Shown piece by piece: positions 25,776 to 37,796 of a stretch of 64,000 bases of DNA. Position numbers and translations under genes: made by a program. The stretch's first letter is position 1. The number at the start of each line of letters is the position of its first letter. The stretch comes from JALZHR01 sp036388475 (GTDB lineage Bacteria; Acidobacteriota; Blastocatellia; Pyrinomonadales; Pyrinomonadaceae), in NCBI GenBank assembly GCA_036388475.1, contig DASVRT010000006.1, forward strand, positions 31,706-95,705. Reading direction: 5' to 3'. The notes beneath the pieces were generated by a model, which did no database searches, was not told where the DNA came from, and saw nothing but the letters and a program-made list of their open reading frames with translations.

Positions 25776-27134
25776 TCAGACGGTTTCGCGCTCGGGTCGG
25801 GCAATCCGCTCAATAAATTTTTCCACTATTCCGGTGCCCGGCGCGATAGCGGCAACAGGCGGCGGCGCGGCTAGTGCGCTCAGGCTCCGGGCGGCGTTTA
25901 TCCGGCGACCGACAGGTCTGTCCGTTTGAATAATATCGCCGTTATCCTGAAGAATCTGTTTAATCTCACTGAATGTCAGATTCGGTCTTTTCGCCAGCAA
26001 CAAGGCGACCAGACCCGCCACGTGCGGGCAAGCCATCGAAGTGCCGCTCTTTCGCGTGTACCCGTCAGTCCCGACCCTGAGCGAAAGAATATCTACGCCG
26101 GGCGCGGCGACCGTGACCAAACTTCCAAAATTCGAGCTGCCGGCGCGCTGGTCATCTATGTTCACCGAACCGACCGAAATGACTCGCGGATGGCGGACGG
26201 AATAAAAGAATTTACCATTGTCAACGTCGTTTCCGGCGGCGAAAACCACAATACAGCCTTTGTCGGCGGCGTAATCAATCGCGTCTTCAATCGTCGGGTT
26301 CGAGACTCTACGACCTTCCGGTCCCCAGCTGTTGCTCAAAACTCCGGCGCCGTTGTCAGCCGCAAACTTAATGCCTTTCGCGCATACTTCATCGGTCATA
26401 TTCGGGAAAACCTTGACCGCCATAATTTTTGCTTTCGGCGCCACGCCGACGACGCCGACTTGATTGTTTAGCGTGGCGGCAATGATTCCCGCACAGTGCG
26501 AGCCGTGTCCGTGCTCGTCCATCGGGTCAGTGCCGTTATCGAAAAAGTCGAAACCGTGTTTTCCGGCGGCATTTGTCCACATATTTCCGCTAATATCCGG
26601 ATGCTCGTAATCGACGCCCGAATCAATCACGGCAACGACGACGTCTTCGCCCTGAGACGTCTCCCAAGCCGTCAGGCAATCAATTTTCCGGATGCCCCAT
26701 AATTCGCCGAAATGCGCGTCGTTCGGCGGCTCGACACACAATTTATTCATTTCGTTGTATTGAACATACTCGACGTTTTCGTTGTTCTCCAACGATTTAA
26801 ACAGCGAATCGGCGGTATCGCGCGAAGCCTGGGCAACATATGTGCGGTAAAGTTTTCTTTCCGTTTCGGATTTCGTTTCATAGATTCGATGATTGAAAAC
26901 TTCCTCGTCGCTTTCAAAATCTCCATTCAGAAACGATGTTTTATTCCGAAATTCGGCGACTTCGTTTTCGATGCCGTACAATCGGCTGACCGAGACGCCG
27001 TTTTCTTCGCCGGATGGCGTATCTTCGCCGCCTTGCGTATCTTCGCCGGATGGCGCGTTAAGTACCGTATCAGGGAAAACTTCGGACGGCTCCACGCCTT
27101 CTTTCAATCGAAAAATCAATTTGCTGCCACTCAT
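25776..27134 (-). CDS. S8 (subtilisin-family) serine peptidase
   Basis: A 452-residue subtilase. A prodomain-like region (about residues 1-150) contains an acidic linker with repeats of GED (about 28-48, encoded by an 18-base tandem repeat). The catalytic triad is visible: Asp in VAVIDSGVDYEHP, His in EHGHGSHCAGIIAA and Ser in KSGTSMACPHVAGLVALL, with the oxyanion Asn in VVFAAGNDVDNG. No typical signal peptide is seen at the chosen ATG (MSGSKLIFRLKEG), so export may use another route or the start may be misplaced. The gene is divergent from carB. Confidence 0.9.
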   Translation of the reverse strand: MSGSKLIFRLKEGVEPSEVFPDTVLNAPSGEDTQGGEDTPSGEENGVSVSRLYGIENEVAEFRNKTSFLNGDFESDEEVFNHRIYETKSETERKLYRTYVAQASRDTADSLFKSLENNENVEYVQYNEMNKLCVEPPNDAHFGELWGIRKIDCLTAWETSQGEDVVVAVIDSGVDYEHPDISGNMWTNAAGKHGFDFFDNGTDPMDEHGHGSHCAGIIAATLNNQVGVVGVAPKAKIMAVKVFPNMTDEVCAKGIKFAADNGAGVLSNSWGPEGRRVSNPTIEDAIDYAADKGCIVVFAAGNDVDNGKFFYSVRHPRVISVGSVNIDDQRAGSSNFGSLVTVAAPGVDILSLRVGTDGYTRKSGTSMACPHVAGLVALLLAKRPNLTFSEIKQILQDNGDIIQTDRPVGRRINAARSLSALAAPPPVAAIAPGTGIVEKFIERIARPERETV

Positions 27135-27347
27135 AAAACTATTTCTCCTATATCGTTTCCATTACTTACTGAAGCCAGCCACTGGTCGGCGCGGGCGAGA
27201 TTTCCATTATTCTCCGGTAAAGTTTCAGGCTTTCAATTGTATATGAATTTTTATTCGATTTCTTACACCGGGCGATAAAATGATTTTTTCCGGCGGCAGC
27301 GGAAAAAGTATCAAGGCGGCGTAGTTTTAAAGACCAAATTTATCGGT

Positions 27348-27353
27348 TATAAT
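27348..27353 (+). promoter_or_regulatory. Possible -10 box for carB
   Basis: TATAAT lies 25 bases before the carB ATG. The -35 region (TTTTAA, 17 bases upstream) is poor. The predicted leader is short and lacks a Shine-Dalgarno, as for several genes here. Confidence 0.35.
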
Positions 27354-27377
27354 TTCCAAAAACTTTTCTCCAATTTA

Positions 27378-30608
<3,231 letters not shown>

Positions 30609-30612
30609 AAAT

Positions 30613-32289
30613 ATGTTGAAAAAGTTTTTTTGGACTTTACTAATTTATTCATTTGTAACTCTAAGCGCTTTCGCGCAGAGGGATTTGGGGATGCGTCCGA
30701 CGGATTCGGGCGGGGTTTTGATGCCGGAGCAGGCGGCTTATGATGTGAAGCATTATGATTTGGATTTGCGCATTAATCCTGACGAGCGCTCGATTAAGGG
30801 CGCTTTGACGGTGACGGCGCAGATTGTGACGGCGATTGATAAATTCGTGCTCGACCTCGATATGCCTTTGACGGTGGAATCGGTCGCTTTGGTGAACGGG
30901 AAGAAGCTGTCGCCGCTGGTTTTTGAGCGGCGCGGCGGGAAAATCTGGATTTCGTTTCCGAAAGCGGTGAAGGCGGGAAAAACCGTCGAGGTGCGCGTGG
31001 CTTACGGCGGAAAGCCGCGGGTCGCGCCGCGCGCGCCGTGGGTCGGCGGTTTTGTCTGGGCGAAAACGGCGGACGGCTCGCATTGGTTTGCGACCGCCGT
31101 GCAGAACGACGGCGCGGATTTGTGGTTTCCGGTCAAAGACCATCCTTCGGACAAAGCCGATAATTTTTCGCTGCATTTTACGGTGCCGGAGCCGCTCGTC
31201 GCCGCTTCGAACGGCAAATTGCAATCGACGGTGAAAAACAGCGACGGAACGCGGACTTTTAACTGGTTTGTCTCGCAGCCGGCGAGCAATTACGTGATTG
31301 CGCTGAACGTCGCGCCGTATAAATTGATTGAGGACAAAATGCAGTCGGTCGCGGGCGATACGATTCCGATCCAGTTTTACGTTTTGCCGGAGCATTTTGC
31401 AAAAGGTCAGGAACTAATCGAGAAAACGAAGGATTACACGCGCTTTTACGAGGAATATTTAGGACCTTACCCGTTTCGCGCCGACAAGCTCGGCATTGCG
31501 GAAACGCCGCATTTGGGAATGGAACACCAGTCGATTACGGCTTACGGGAACGAATTTCACTACGACCCGGAAGGCACGGACGGCTTGATGCTGCACGAGC
31601 TCGGGCACGAATGGTGGGCGAATCTGGTGACGGCTTCGGATTGGCGCGATTTCTGGATTCACGAAGGTTTCCAGTCGTATATGGACGCGCTCTACAAGGA
31701 AAAACTGCGCGGCAGCCGGCAGAAATTTATCGAAAGCCTGCCGAGCCGCGTCAAGTTTCTGAAAAACGTCAAGCCGGTTGCGCCGCGCGAGGCGCGCACG
31801 ACGACCGAGATGTATTTTCTGCCGCCCGATTATACGAAAAGCGACAACGATATTTACGGTAAAGGCGCGCTCGTTTTGAACACTCTGCGTTTTTATCTCG
31901 GCGACGAAGCGTTTTTCCGCAGCTTGCGGCGAATGGCTTATCCCGACCCGAAAATGGAGAAAGTGACGAACGGCAAACAAACGCGCCTGGTGACGACCGA
32001 CGATTTTCTGCGCATCGCGGAAAAGGAATCGGGCAAGAAACTCGATTGGTTTTTTGAACTGTATCTGCGCCAGCCCGCTTTGCCGAAGCTGTCTGCGGAG
32101 AAAACCGGAAATCAACTCGCTTTGCGCTGGGAAACGCCGAACAATCTGCCGTTTCCGATGCCGGTCGAGGTGAAAATCGGCAGCGAAACGAAACGCGTCG
32201 AAATGCCGAACGGCGTAGGAAACGTTTCGATTCCGGCTGAGGCGCAATATACGATTGACCCGAACGGCTGGCTTTTGCGACAGTTATAA
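30613..32289 (+). CDS. M1-family metallopeptidase, secreted
   Basis: A 558-residue protein. The ATG at 30613 has GAAGGAA about 8 bases upstream, inside the end of carB; an earlier ATG at 30595 would overlap carB. A signal peptide (about 1-21) is followed by the beta-sandwich N-domain and the catalytic domain. The zinc site is HELGHEWW followed 18 residues later by the Glu in HEGFQSYMDA, as in gluzincins of family M1. The exopeptidase motif GAMEN appears as GMEHQ, so aminopeptidase specificity may differ. The C-terminal beta domain is short. It acts outside the cytoplasm and is co-oriented with carB without obvious functional link. Confidence 0.9.
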   Translation: MLKKFFWTLLIYSFVTLSAFAQRDLGMRPTDSGGVLMPEQAAYDVKHYDLDLRINPDERSIKGALTVTAQIVTAIDKFVLDLDMPLTVESVALVNGKKLSPLVFERRGGKIWISFPKAVKAGKTVEVRVAYGGKPRVAPRAPWVGGFVWAKTADGSHWFATAVQNDGADLWFPVKDHPSDKADNFSLHFTVPEPLVAASNGKLQSTVKNSDGTRTFNWFVSQPASNYVIALNVAPYKLIEDKMQSVAGDTIPIQFYVLPEHFAKGQELIEKTKDYTRFYEEYLGPYPFRADKLGIAETPHLGMEHQSITAYGNEFHYDPEGTDGLMLHELGHEWWANLVTASDWRDFWIHEGFQSYMDALYKEKLRGSRQKFIESLPSRVKFLKNVKPVAPREARTTTEMYFLPPDYTKSDNDIYGKGALVLNTLRFYLGDEAFFRSLRRMAYPDPKMEKVTNGKQTRLVTTDDFLRIAEKESGKKLDWFFELYLRQPALPKLSAEKTGNQLALRWETPNNLPFPMPVEVKIGSETKRVEMPNGVGNVSIPAEAQYTIDPNGWLLRQL

Positions 32290-32291
32290 AA

Positions 32292-33017
32292 TCAACCCGA
32301 CCGGCAATTGAATCCGGCGTCTTTTCTCTTTTGCAGAGTCGCCAGATTCTTTTTTATTTCCGGCGTGTTTTTGTCTTTCGGAAAGGTTCTGATAAACAGG
32401 CGAAATTCTCTGAAAACTTTTTCGCGCTCGCCGCAGGCGCAAATGTCGTCCGTAATAAATTCTTCCGGAATTTCGTTTATTTCCTCGTCAATCTCGCCTG
32501 CATAGGCGTTTGGGTAAGCTCGTTTAAATTGCAAAGCCTTTCCGTAAAGCGAGGTCAACACGCCGTCCCCGTAATTCGTGCAGCCGGTCACATCGGTTTG
32601 CATCTCGATATATGCCCGAAATACGTTGTCCGGTTTGATTTCGCGCATCACCGTGAAAAATGCCGTATCTGCCCGCGTGCCGCGCGTTCCGGAAAGCCGC
32701 GCGAAAAATTCCAAATCCGGTTCGATAACCAGAACTTCTTCGCGATTAACCACAAAGCCTTTCATTTTCTTTTCCAGCAGAGCGTATTCGGCTTCGCTCA
32801 AAGATTCCAACTCATCGAGCCGCTCGGCGACGGCTTTTCCCTTTCGCATCAAGCTTTCAATCGACATTCGGGATTTTCGCGCCTGAAAATTTCCGAGAGT
32901 CCGCGAATATTCGTCGGCAAGCTGCAAAATGGTTTTGTTCTGCGAATAAACGGGCGACGCGGCAGCCCCGCAAAATATCAGAAATAAACCGGCGACAAGC
33001 GCGACTTTCAGATTCAT
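32292..33017 (-). CDS. Secreted protein of unknown function
   Basis: A 241-residue protein; the ATG at 33017 has GGAGG 7 bases upstream. Signal peptide at about residues 1-25. The mature part is helical, with four clustered cysteines in its C-terminal half (CTNYGDG, DICACGEREK) and a final one in FNCRSG. The segment KVFREFRLFIRTFPKDKNTPEIKKNLATL resembles a TPR-like helix pair. No family recognised. It is convergent with the M1 peptidase gene, 2 bases between stops. Confidence 0.7.
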   Translation of the reverse strand: MNLKVALVAGLFLIFCGAAASPVYSQNKTILQLADEYSRTLGNFQARKSRMSIESLMRKGKAVAERLDELESLSEAEYALLEKKMKGFVVNREEVLVIEPDLEFFARLSGTRGTRADTAFFTVMREIKPDNVFRAYIEMQTDVTGCTNYGDGVLTSLYGKALQFKRAYPNAYAGEIDEEINEIPEEFITDDICACGEREKVFREFRLFIRTFPKDKNTPEIKKNLATLQKRKDAGFNCRSG

Positions 33018-33051
33018 ACAAACCTCCAAACCTCCGGCGAGATTACACTTT

Positions 33052-33111
33052 AAGAACTCAGAAGTGAGAACCGGAAGTGTTTCCGCTCTTAGTTCTCAGT
33101 TCTCAGTTCTC
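33052..33111. repeat. Heptanucleotide repeat, inverted arms (AGTTCTC type)
   Basis: Left arm AAGAACTCAGAAGTGAGAAC (33052-33071) and right arm with three copies of AGTTCTC (33091-33111). The right arm overlaps the 3' end of the APH-like gene and supplies its last two codons and the TGA at 33103-33105. Confidence 0.8.
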
Positions 33112-34086
33112 TATGAAATTCCAAATCGCCCGTTCCAATTCGTCGAGCGTCAAATCGACCGCTTCCGGCTTCAGGCGCAAAGCATATTTTCGTAAATTGC
33201 TGCATTCATACAAAATCGTCAAAAGCATCAGGCGGCGGCGCAAAGTTTCATTAATCTCGCCGTCGGCGTAGCCGTAGGCGCGAAAAAATTCTCTCTGCAA
33301 TTCGCCTTGCCCCTGAATCATCAAAACGCCGACGGCGATGAAATCGTATTCGTGAAAGCCTTTTAAAGAATCGGCAAAATCGAACAAGCCGGAAATTTTC
33401 CATTTCCCGCCCGTTTCAAACAGGCGCAGATTGCCGAAATGAACGTCGCCGTGCAGAAAAACATTTTCGCCATCTTCCGGCAAAAGCGGCAGACTTTCCT
33501 CTAAATAATTTGGCAGACGCTCCAGCCATTCGGGATTTGCGCCGCTCGCTTTTTGTCTTTCGATGACGGTCGCGGCTTGGTGCCCGATAAATTTTTGCCA
33601 GTCGAAATCTATCGCCCGGGCATCGCGCGAATGCAGTTCTTTTAATCCCGTCGAAAGCTGCGCGACGACTTGCGCTTGTTTTCGCGTTTCCAAGCCGAGC
33701 CAGCTTTCTCTGGTCATCAAAACGCCTTCCAGACGGCTTAAAATAAGATATTTAAAATTTTCGATTTCGCCTTCAAACAGGATTTCGGGCAACTTCAGGC
33801 TCGTTTTATTTCGCGCGAATTCGAGCCCGGCTTTTTCGCGCCGGAAACCGCCGCGAAAAGGCGTGTAAATTTTAATAACGAAAGCATTATCGACGAGAAA
33901 AACGATGTGTTCGGTGCCGTTCGAGCGCTGCAAATTTCGGAAAGTCAGATTGTGTCTGCGGCAGATTATTCCGGCAAAATCACGCCAGAAGTCGGCGCTG
34001 AAATGCCGCTCGAAATCTTCGGCGGTTGAAATTGAAGATATGTCAATCACAAATTTAGATGTTAAACTAAAATCGTATAGAGGCAT
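33103..34086 (-). CDS. APH-family kinase-like protein
   Basis: A 327-residue protein of the aminoglycoside phosphotransferase/choline kinase fold. Lys in AFVIKIYTPF is the ATP-binding lysine candidate, the catalytic loop is FLHGDVHFGNLRL (HGDxHxxN) at about residue 215, and the metal-binding Asp is in SGLFDFADS. All key residues are present, so it is probably an active small-molecule kinase; the substrate is unknown and antibiotic resistance should not be assumed. Its start codon lies 9 bases from that of the divergent transporter gene. Confidence 0.85.
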   Translation of the reverse strand: MPLYDFSLTSKFVIDISSISTAEDFERHFSADFWRDFAGIICRRHNLTFRNLQRSNGTEHIVFLVDNAFVIKIYTPFRGGFRREKAGLEFARNKTSLKLPEILFEGEIENFKYLILSRLEGVLMTRESWLGLETRKQAQVVAQLSTGLKELHSRDARAIDFDWQKFIGHQAATVIERQKASGANPEWLERLPNYLEESLPLLPEDGENVFLHGDVHFGNLRLFETGGKWKISGLFDFADSLKGFHEYDFIAVGVLMIQGQGELQREFFRAYGYADGEINETLRRRLMLLTILYECSNLRKYALRLKPEAVDLTLDELERAIWNFIEN

Positions 34087-34095
34087 AATTTTTTA

Positions 34096-35007
34096 ATGGA
34101 TTCGGTTTCGGCGGCAGCTTCCGGCGGGAAAACTTCATTTTTGAGCGAAGGCGTGCGCCAGATGTTTTATTCGGCGCTCGCTTTTTCGCTGGCAAACGTT
34201 TTCGTCAAACAGCTGTCGCACCTGCCGGCGATGGAAGTCGTCTTTTTTCGCTGTCTGGTCGGCTCGATTTTTTGTTTTTACGGTTTGCGAAAAGCGAACG
34301 CGGATTGGAAAGGCTCGAATCGAAAACAGCTTCTTTTGCGCGGGCTTTTCGGGACGACGGCGCTGTATTTTTTCTTTGTCACGGTGCAGAACATTCCGCT
34401 CGCTTCGGCGATGACGATTCAATACCTGTCGCCGATTTTCACGACGATTATCGCCATTTTTCTGCTGCGCGAAAATGTGAAACGGATGCAATGGCTTTTC
34501 TACGCGATTGCTTTTTCGGGCGTTTTGTTTATCGAAAGATTCGACACGCGGATTTCGTTTTTCTTCGTCTCTATCGGCGTCGTTTCGGCATTTTGTTCGG
34601 GCGTGGCGTATAATCTCGTGCGCAGCTTGCGCGAGCGCGAACATCCTTTGACGGTCGTGCTGCATTTTCAATTAATCGGCGTCGTTGCCGGCTTTCTGTT
34701 CACGATTTTCAACTGGCGGACGCCGCGCGGATGGGATTGGCTTTTTCTTTTTCTGGTCGGTCTGTCCTCGCAGTTCGGACAAATTTTTCTGACCAACGCG
34801 CTGCAAAAGGAAAAAGCGGCGAGCGTGGCAATCGTCAATTATTCGGGCTTGATTTACGGATTGCTGTTCGGCTGGTTTGTTTTCGGCGAAACGCAGACGA
34901 TAGAATCGGTTATCGGAATGAGTCTGGTCGTCTGCGGCGTGATTCTGAGTATTTTCTACGGCAGAAGACAGCGCGAAGTCGAGAAAATCGAATCAACAGC
35001 GGGCTAA
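34096..35007 (+). CDS. EamA/DMT-family transporter
   Basis: A 303-residue membrane protein with about ten hydrophobic segments in two EamA repeats (FYSALAFSLANVFVKQL at the start of the first, FVSIGVVSAFCSGVAYNLV at the start of the second). It is distinct from the EamA gene at 2993. The ATG at 34096 gives a 22-residue polar tail; an internal ATG at 34162 starts directly at the first helix and would leave room for a promoter. Substrate unknown; a hairpin follows the gene. Confidence 0.88.
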   Translation: MDSVSAAASGGKTSFLSEGVRQMFYSALAFSLANVFVKQLSHLPAMEVVFFRCLVGSIFCFYGLRKANADWKGSNRKQLLLRGLFGTTALYFFFVTVQNIPLASAMTIQYLSPIFTTIIAIFLLRENVKRMQWLFYAIAFSGVLFIERFDTRISFFFVSIGVVSAFCSGVAYNLVRSLREREHPLTVVLHFQLIGVVAGFLFTIFNWRTPRGWDWLFLFLVGLSSQFGQIFLTNALQKEKAASVAIVNYSGLIYGLLFGWFVFGETQTIESVIGMSLVVCGVILSIFYGRRQREVEKIESTAG

Positions 35008-35037
35008 AAGCGCTGGATTCTTTGAAATTAATTGAAT

Positions 35038-35075
35038 CGGGAAATGTTTTTCCGCGCTTGGAAAAACATTTCCCG
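35038..35075 (+). terminator. Perfect 16-bp hairpin after DMT gene
   Basis: CGGGAAATGTTTTTCC (35038-35053) pairs with 35060-35075 around a 6-base loop, 30 bases after the transporter stop. No T-run follows, so termination is plausible rather than certain. Confidence 0.5.
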
Positions 35076-35125
35076 ACACAATATTTAGTTGTTAAATCGC
35101 CGCGAAAAGATAAATTTCTTGTTTT

Positions 35126-35160
35126 CCTTTCGCCCTTTGCCTTTATCCTTTATCCTTTAA
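35126..35160. repeat. Heptanucleotide repeat in glgC ribosome-binding region
   Basis: Five 7-base units (CCTTTCG, CCCTTTG, CCTTTAT, CCTTTAT, CCTTTAA) end two bases before the glgC ATG. The array leaves no purine-rich Shine-Dalgarno sequence in its place. Confidence 0.8.
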
Positions 35161-35162
35161 AG

Positions 35163-36347
35163 ATGCTTCCACGAAAAAAAATTCTCGCCTTGATTCTGGC
35201 GGGCGGCGCGGGCGGGCGGCTCGGTTTGCTGACGGAAAAACGGGCGAAGCCGGTGATGCCGTTCGCCGGATTTTACCGCCTGATTGATTTCGCTTTGAGC
35301 AACTGCCTGCACAGCGGCGTTTCGGACGTTTGGGTTATCGAGCAATACGAGCTGCACACGCTGAACGAGCATTTGTCGAACGGCAGACCGTGGGATTTAG
35401 ACCGCACTTACGGCGGCTTGCAGGTTCTGCCGCCGTTCGAGCGCAACGGAAAAAAATCCGGCGATAAAGGCGGGTTTGCCGAGGGAAACGCCGACGCGAT
35501 TTTTCGACATCTCGAACTGATTGAAGAATTCAGTCCCGACATTCTAATCGTTCTGAGCGCCGACCACGTTTACAAATTCGATTTTCGGGACGCGATTCAG
35601 ACGCATCTTGAGAAAAAAGCCGCGCTCACGATGGTCACGACGCGCCTGCCGGAAGGCGAAAACGCTTCGCGCTTCGGCGTCGTCGAAACGAGCCGGAACG
35701 GGCGCGTCACAAACTTTGAATACAAACCGGAAAAGCCGAAAAACGATTTAATCACGACCGAGATTTTTGTTTACGAAGCGCGGGTTTTGATTGAAACGCT
35801 CAAGAAATTAAAGGAAACGAAAGACGAGATAAAAGATTACGGGCACGAGCTGATTCCTTTTTTGGTCGAGCAAGGCAATGTTTTCGAGCATCGCCTGAAC
35901 GGCTACTGGCGCGATGTCGGAACGATTAAAAGCTACTGGCAGTCGCAGATTGACCTGCTCGACGAGCGGGCGAAATTTATCTTTGACGACGAGCGCTGGC
36001 GGATTTTGACGCTCGCGCCGCAGGTCGTGCCGGCTTTTATTTACGGCTCGGCGGACGTGAAAAACAGTCTCGTCGCGCAGGGCTGCCGCGTTTACGGAAA
36101 AGTTTCGCGCTCGGTTTTGAGTTCCGGCGTGACCATCGAAAAAGGCTCGGAAGTAAAAGATTCGATTGTTCTGCCGCGGGCAATAATCGAAAAAGGCGTT
36201 AAAATAGAGCGCGTCATTGTCGATGCCGGCGTTAAAGTAACCCGTGAAAAGATGAAAAAAATCGAAGCGGCGCGCGGGCGCGATAAAAATGCGATTATCG
36301 TCGTCGGCAAATACAAGGTGCAGAGCCAAAAGGAAATCGAAGAATAA
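35163..36347 (+). CDS. glgC: Glucose-1-phosphate adenylyltransferase
   Basis: A 394-residue ADP-glucose pyrophosphorylase, the regulated first step of glycogen synthesis. The nucleotidyltransferase domain begins KILALILAGGAGGRLGLLTEKRAKP, with FRLIDFALSNCLHSG-like sequence, the WYQGTADA-equivalent FAEGNADAIF, SADHVYKFD and WRDVGTIKSYWQSQIDLL. A left-handed beta-helix with hexapeptide repeats forms the C-terminus (SVLSSGVTIEKGSEVKDSIVLPRAIIEKGVKIE). The upstream frame is open but the family N-terminus and ATG at 35163 fix the start. A heptanucleotide array abuts the start, so initiation lacks a Shine-Dalgarno. No other glg gene is in the window. Confidence 0.94.
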   Translation: MLPRKKILALILAGGAGGRLGLLTEKRAKPVMPFAGFYRLIDFALSNCLHSGVSDVWVIEQYELHTLNEHLSNGRPWDLDRTYGGLQVLPPFERNGKKSGDKGGFAEGNADAIFRHLELIEEFSPDILIVLSADHVYKFDFRDAIQTHLEKKAALTMVTTRLPEGENASRFGVVETSRNGRVTNFEYKPEKPKNDLITTEIFVYEARVLIETLKKLKETKDEIKDYGHELIPFLVEQGNVFEHRLNGYWRDVGTIKSYWQSQIDLLDERAKFIFDDERWRILTLAPQVVPAFIYGSADVKNSLVAQGCRVYGKVSRSVLSSGVTIEKGSEVKDSIVLPRAIIEKGVKIERVIVDAGVKVTREKMKKIEAARGRDKNAIIVVGKYKVQSQKEIEE

Positions 36348-36350
36348 CTT

Positions 36351-36448
36351 CATTTATCATTTATCATTTATCGTTTATCGTTTATCATTTGATATTTTCA
36401 TTGATGCAAATCCGGACAGCAAAATTGATAAATAATAAATGATAAATG
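36351..36448. repeat. Heptanucleotide repeat, inverted arms (ATTTATC type)
   Basis: About five units (ATTTATC twice, GTTTATC twice, then ATTTGAT) at 36351-36392 face the inverted GATAAATAATAAATGATAAA (36427-36446). The left array begins a few bases after the glgC stop codon. Confidence 0.8.
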
Positions 36449-36459
36449 CACAGGCGATT

Positions 36460-36582
36460 ATGAAAAAACAAATCTTCAAATTAAAGGCAGTCCCGGTTTT
36501 TATCGTTCCAATTCTTCTTTCAAATGCCGCCGCTGAAAAAATAGCTGCTGAGCTAAACAGCAATGCCCAACCAAAGTTATGA
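36460..36582 (+). CDS. Small ORF coupled to moaB-like gene
   Basis: A 40-residue frame with a basic start (MKKQIFKLK), a hydrophobic stretch VPVFIVPILLSNAAA and a polar end. It resembles a signal peptide or a single-helix peptide. AGGCG lies 5 bases upstream. Its TGA overlaps the next ATG as ATGA, and the moaB-like gene has no Shine-Dalgarno of its own, which favours real translation. No family is recognised; a leader role in coupling is as likely as a product role. Confidence 0.45.
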   Translation: MKKQIFKLKAVPVFIVPILLSNAAAEKIAAELNSNAQPKL

Positions 36583-37067
36583 ATGAGAAAATTTCCGCAG
36601 TAGTCATTACCGTCAGCGATTCGCGCGCGGAAAAAGACGACGTATCGGGCGTCACGCTGGTCGGCTTGCTGCTGGCGGCGGGCGCGGAAGTGGTGGACAA
36701 AATCATCGTTTCGGACGATACGGAAAAAATCGTCGAAATCCTGAAAACGCAAGCCGCGCGCGACGACGTTAATTTAATTTTAACGACCGGCGGAACCGGG
36801 CTTGCGCCGCGCGACAACACGCCGGAAGCGACGCGCGCCGTCCTCGAAAAAGAAGTGCCGGGAATGGCGGAAGCGATGCGGCTCGGCAGCTTGCAAAAAA
36901 CGCCGACGGCGATGCTTTCGCGCGGCGTCTGCGGCACGCGCGGCGAATGTCTGATTATCAATCTTCCCGGCTCGCCGAACGGCGCGCGCGAATGTTTCGA
37001 GATTATCAAACCCGTGCTCCAGCACGCCGTCAATCTGCTGGCGGGAAAATCCGGACATAAAAATTAA
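36579..37067 (+). CDS. MogA/MoaB-family molybdenum cofactor protein
   Basis: A 162-residue protein of the MoCF-binding fold that binds or adenylates molybdopterin. ISAVVITVSDSRAEKDDVSG at the N-terminus, LILTTGGTGLAPRDNTPEATR (the phosphate-binding signature) and NLPGSPNGARECFEIIKPVLQ near the C-terminus are diagnostic. The family includes MoaB (role unclear) and MogA (adenylyltransferase); sequence alone does not separate them. The start overlaps a small ORF by ATGA. A decayed copy of its last 20 codons lies at 39148. Confidence 0.9.
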   Translation: MNEKISAVVITVSDSRAEKDDVSGVTLVGLLLAAGAEVVDKIIVSDDTEKIVEILKTQAARDDVNLILTTGGTGLAPRDNTPEATRAVLEKEVPGMAEAMRLGSLQKTPTAMLSRGVCGTRGECLIINLPGSPNGARECFEIIKPVLQHAVNLLAGKSGHKN

Positions 37068-37309
37068 ATAAAATCAGATACTTACACTCTGAATTGATTC
37101 GATACAATCAGCCGCTTTCTTAACTGCTTTCAAATCGCCGCGCCCAAATTAAATTCGCGAAGGCTTAAACGCGCTAAATAAAAACTACAGAACGACTTAG
37201 AATAATTTCGACGCTCTTTTGCCTGCCGTTTGGCTCCTAAATGGAACGTGAGTTGCTGAGGGCAAAACATCGCAACAACATTAATGCACTTATATTAAAG
37301 GAGAAGATA

Positions 37310-37765
37310 ATGGCAAATCCGGCGGAAAACGTAAACACGGAAACGCAGCAAAACCAAACGCCAGCCGATGCCGCGGCGATAGTCGTCCCGGTCATACAGG
37401 AACAGGTCACGTTTGATAAAAAGATTGTGGAAACCGGAAAAGTTCGTATCTCCAAACGAATCAGCCAGCACGAACAACTTATCGACGTGCCGTTTATGCG
37501 CGAGCAGGTAGATGTCGAGCGCGTTCCGATTAATCAGGTCGTCGATGCCGCGCCGCTGGTGCGGCAGGAAGGCGACACGATGATTATCCCGGTCGTCGAG
37601 GAACAGATTTTTTATCAAAAACGGCTCGTCCTGGTCGAAGAATTACGCGTCCGCAAACAAATCATCGAAGAACACAAGCCGCAGCAGGTTACTTTGCTGA
37701 AAGAGGAAGTGGAAATTAATCGTTCAGGCGAAAATGAAAACTTGAGTCGCGAAAAGGGTGTTTAA
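37310..37765 (+). CDS. DUF2382 (YsnF/AvaK-type) stress protein
   Basis: A 151-residue soluble acidic protein; the ATG has AAGGAG 8 bases upstream. The DUF2382 region (about 25-140) has two imperfect halves with IPVVEEQIFYQKRLV and VVPVIQEQVTFDKKIVETG and the alternating charged pattern of the family. YsnF/AvaK-type proteins appear in stress and desiccation responses; their biochemical role is unknown. It is the first of three stress-type genes running in the same direction. Confidence 0.88.
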   Translation: MANPAENVNTETQQNQTPADAAAIVVPVIQEQVTFDKKIVETGKVRISKRISQHEQLIDVPFMREQVDVERVPINQVVDAAPLVRQEGDTMIIPVVEEQIFYQKRLVLVEELRVRKQIIEEHKPQQVTLLKEEVEINRSGENENLSREKGV

Positions 37766-37796
37766 AAATTAAATCGCCGAAAAGGGGGAAATTTAA

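Noticed and set aside
34731..35162. Open frame upstream of glgC that would extend the protein by 144 residues
   Set aside because: It overlaps the DMT transporter gene in another frame, crosses a terminator-like hairpin and a repeat array, and the family N-terminus starts at the ATG 35163.
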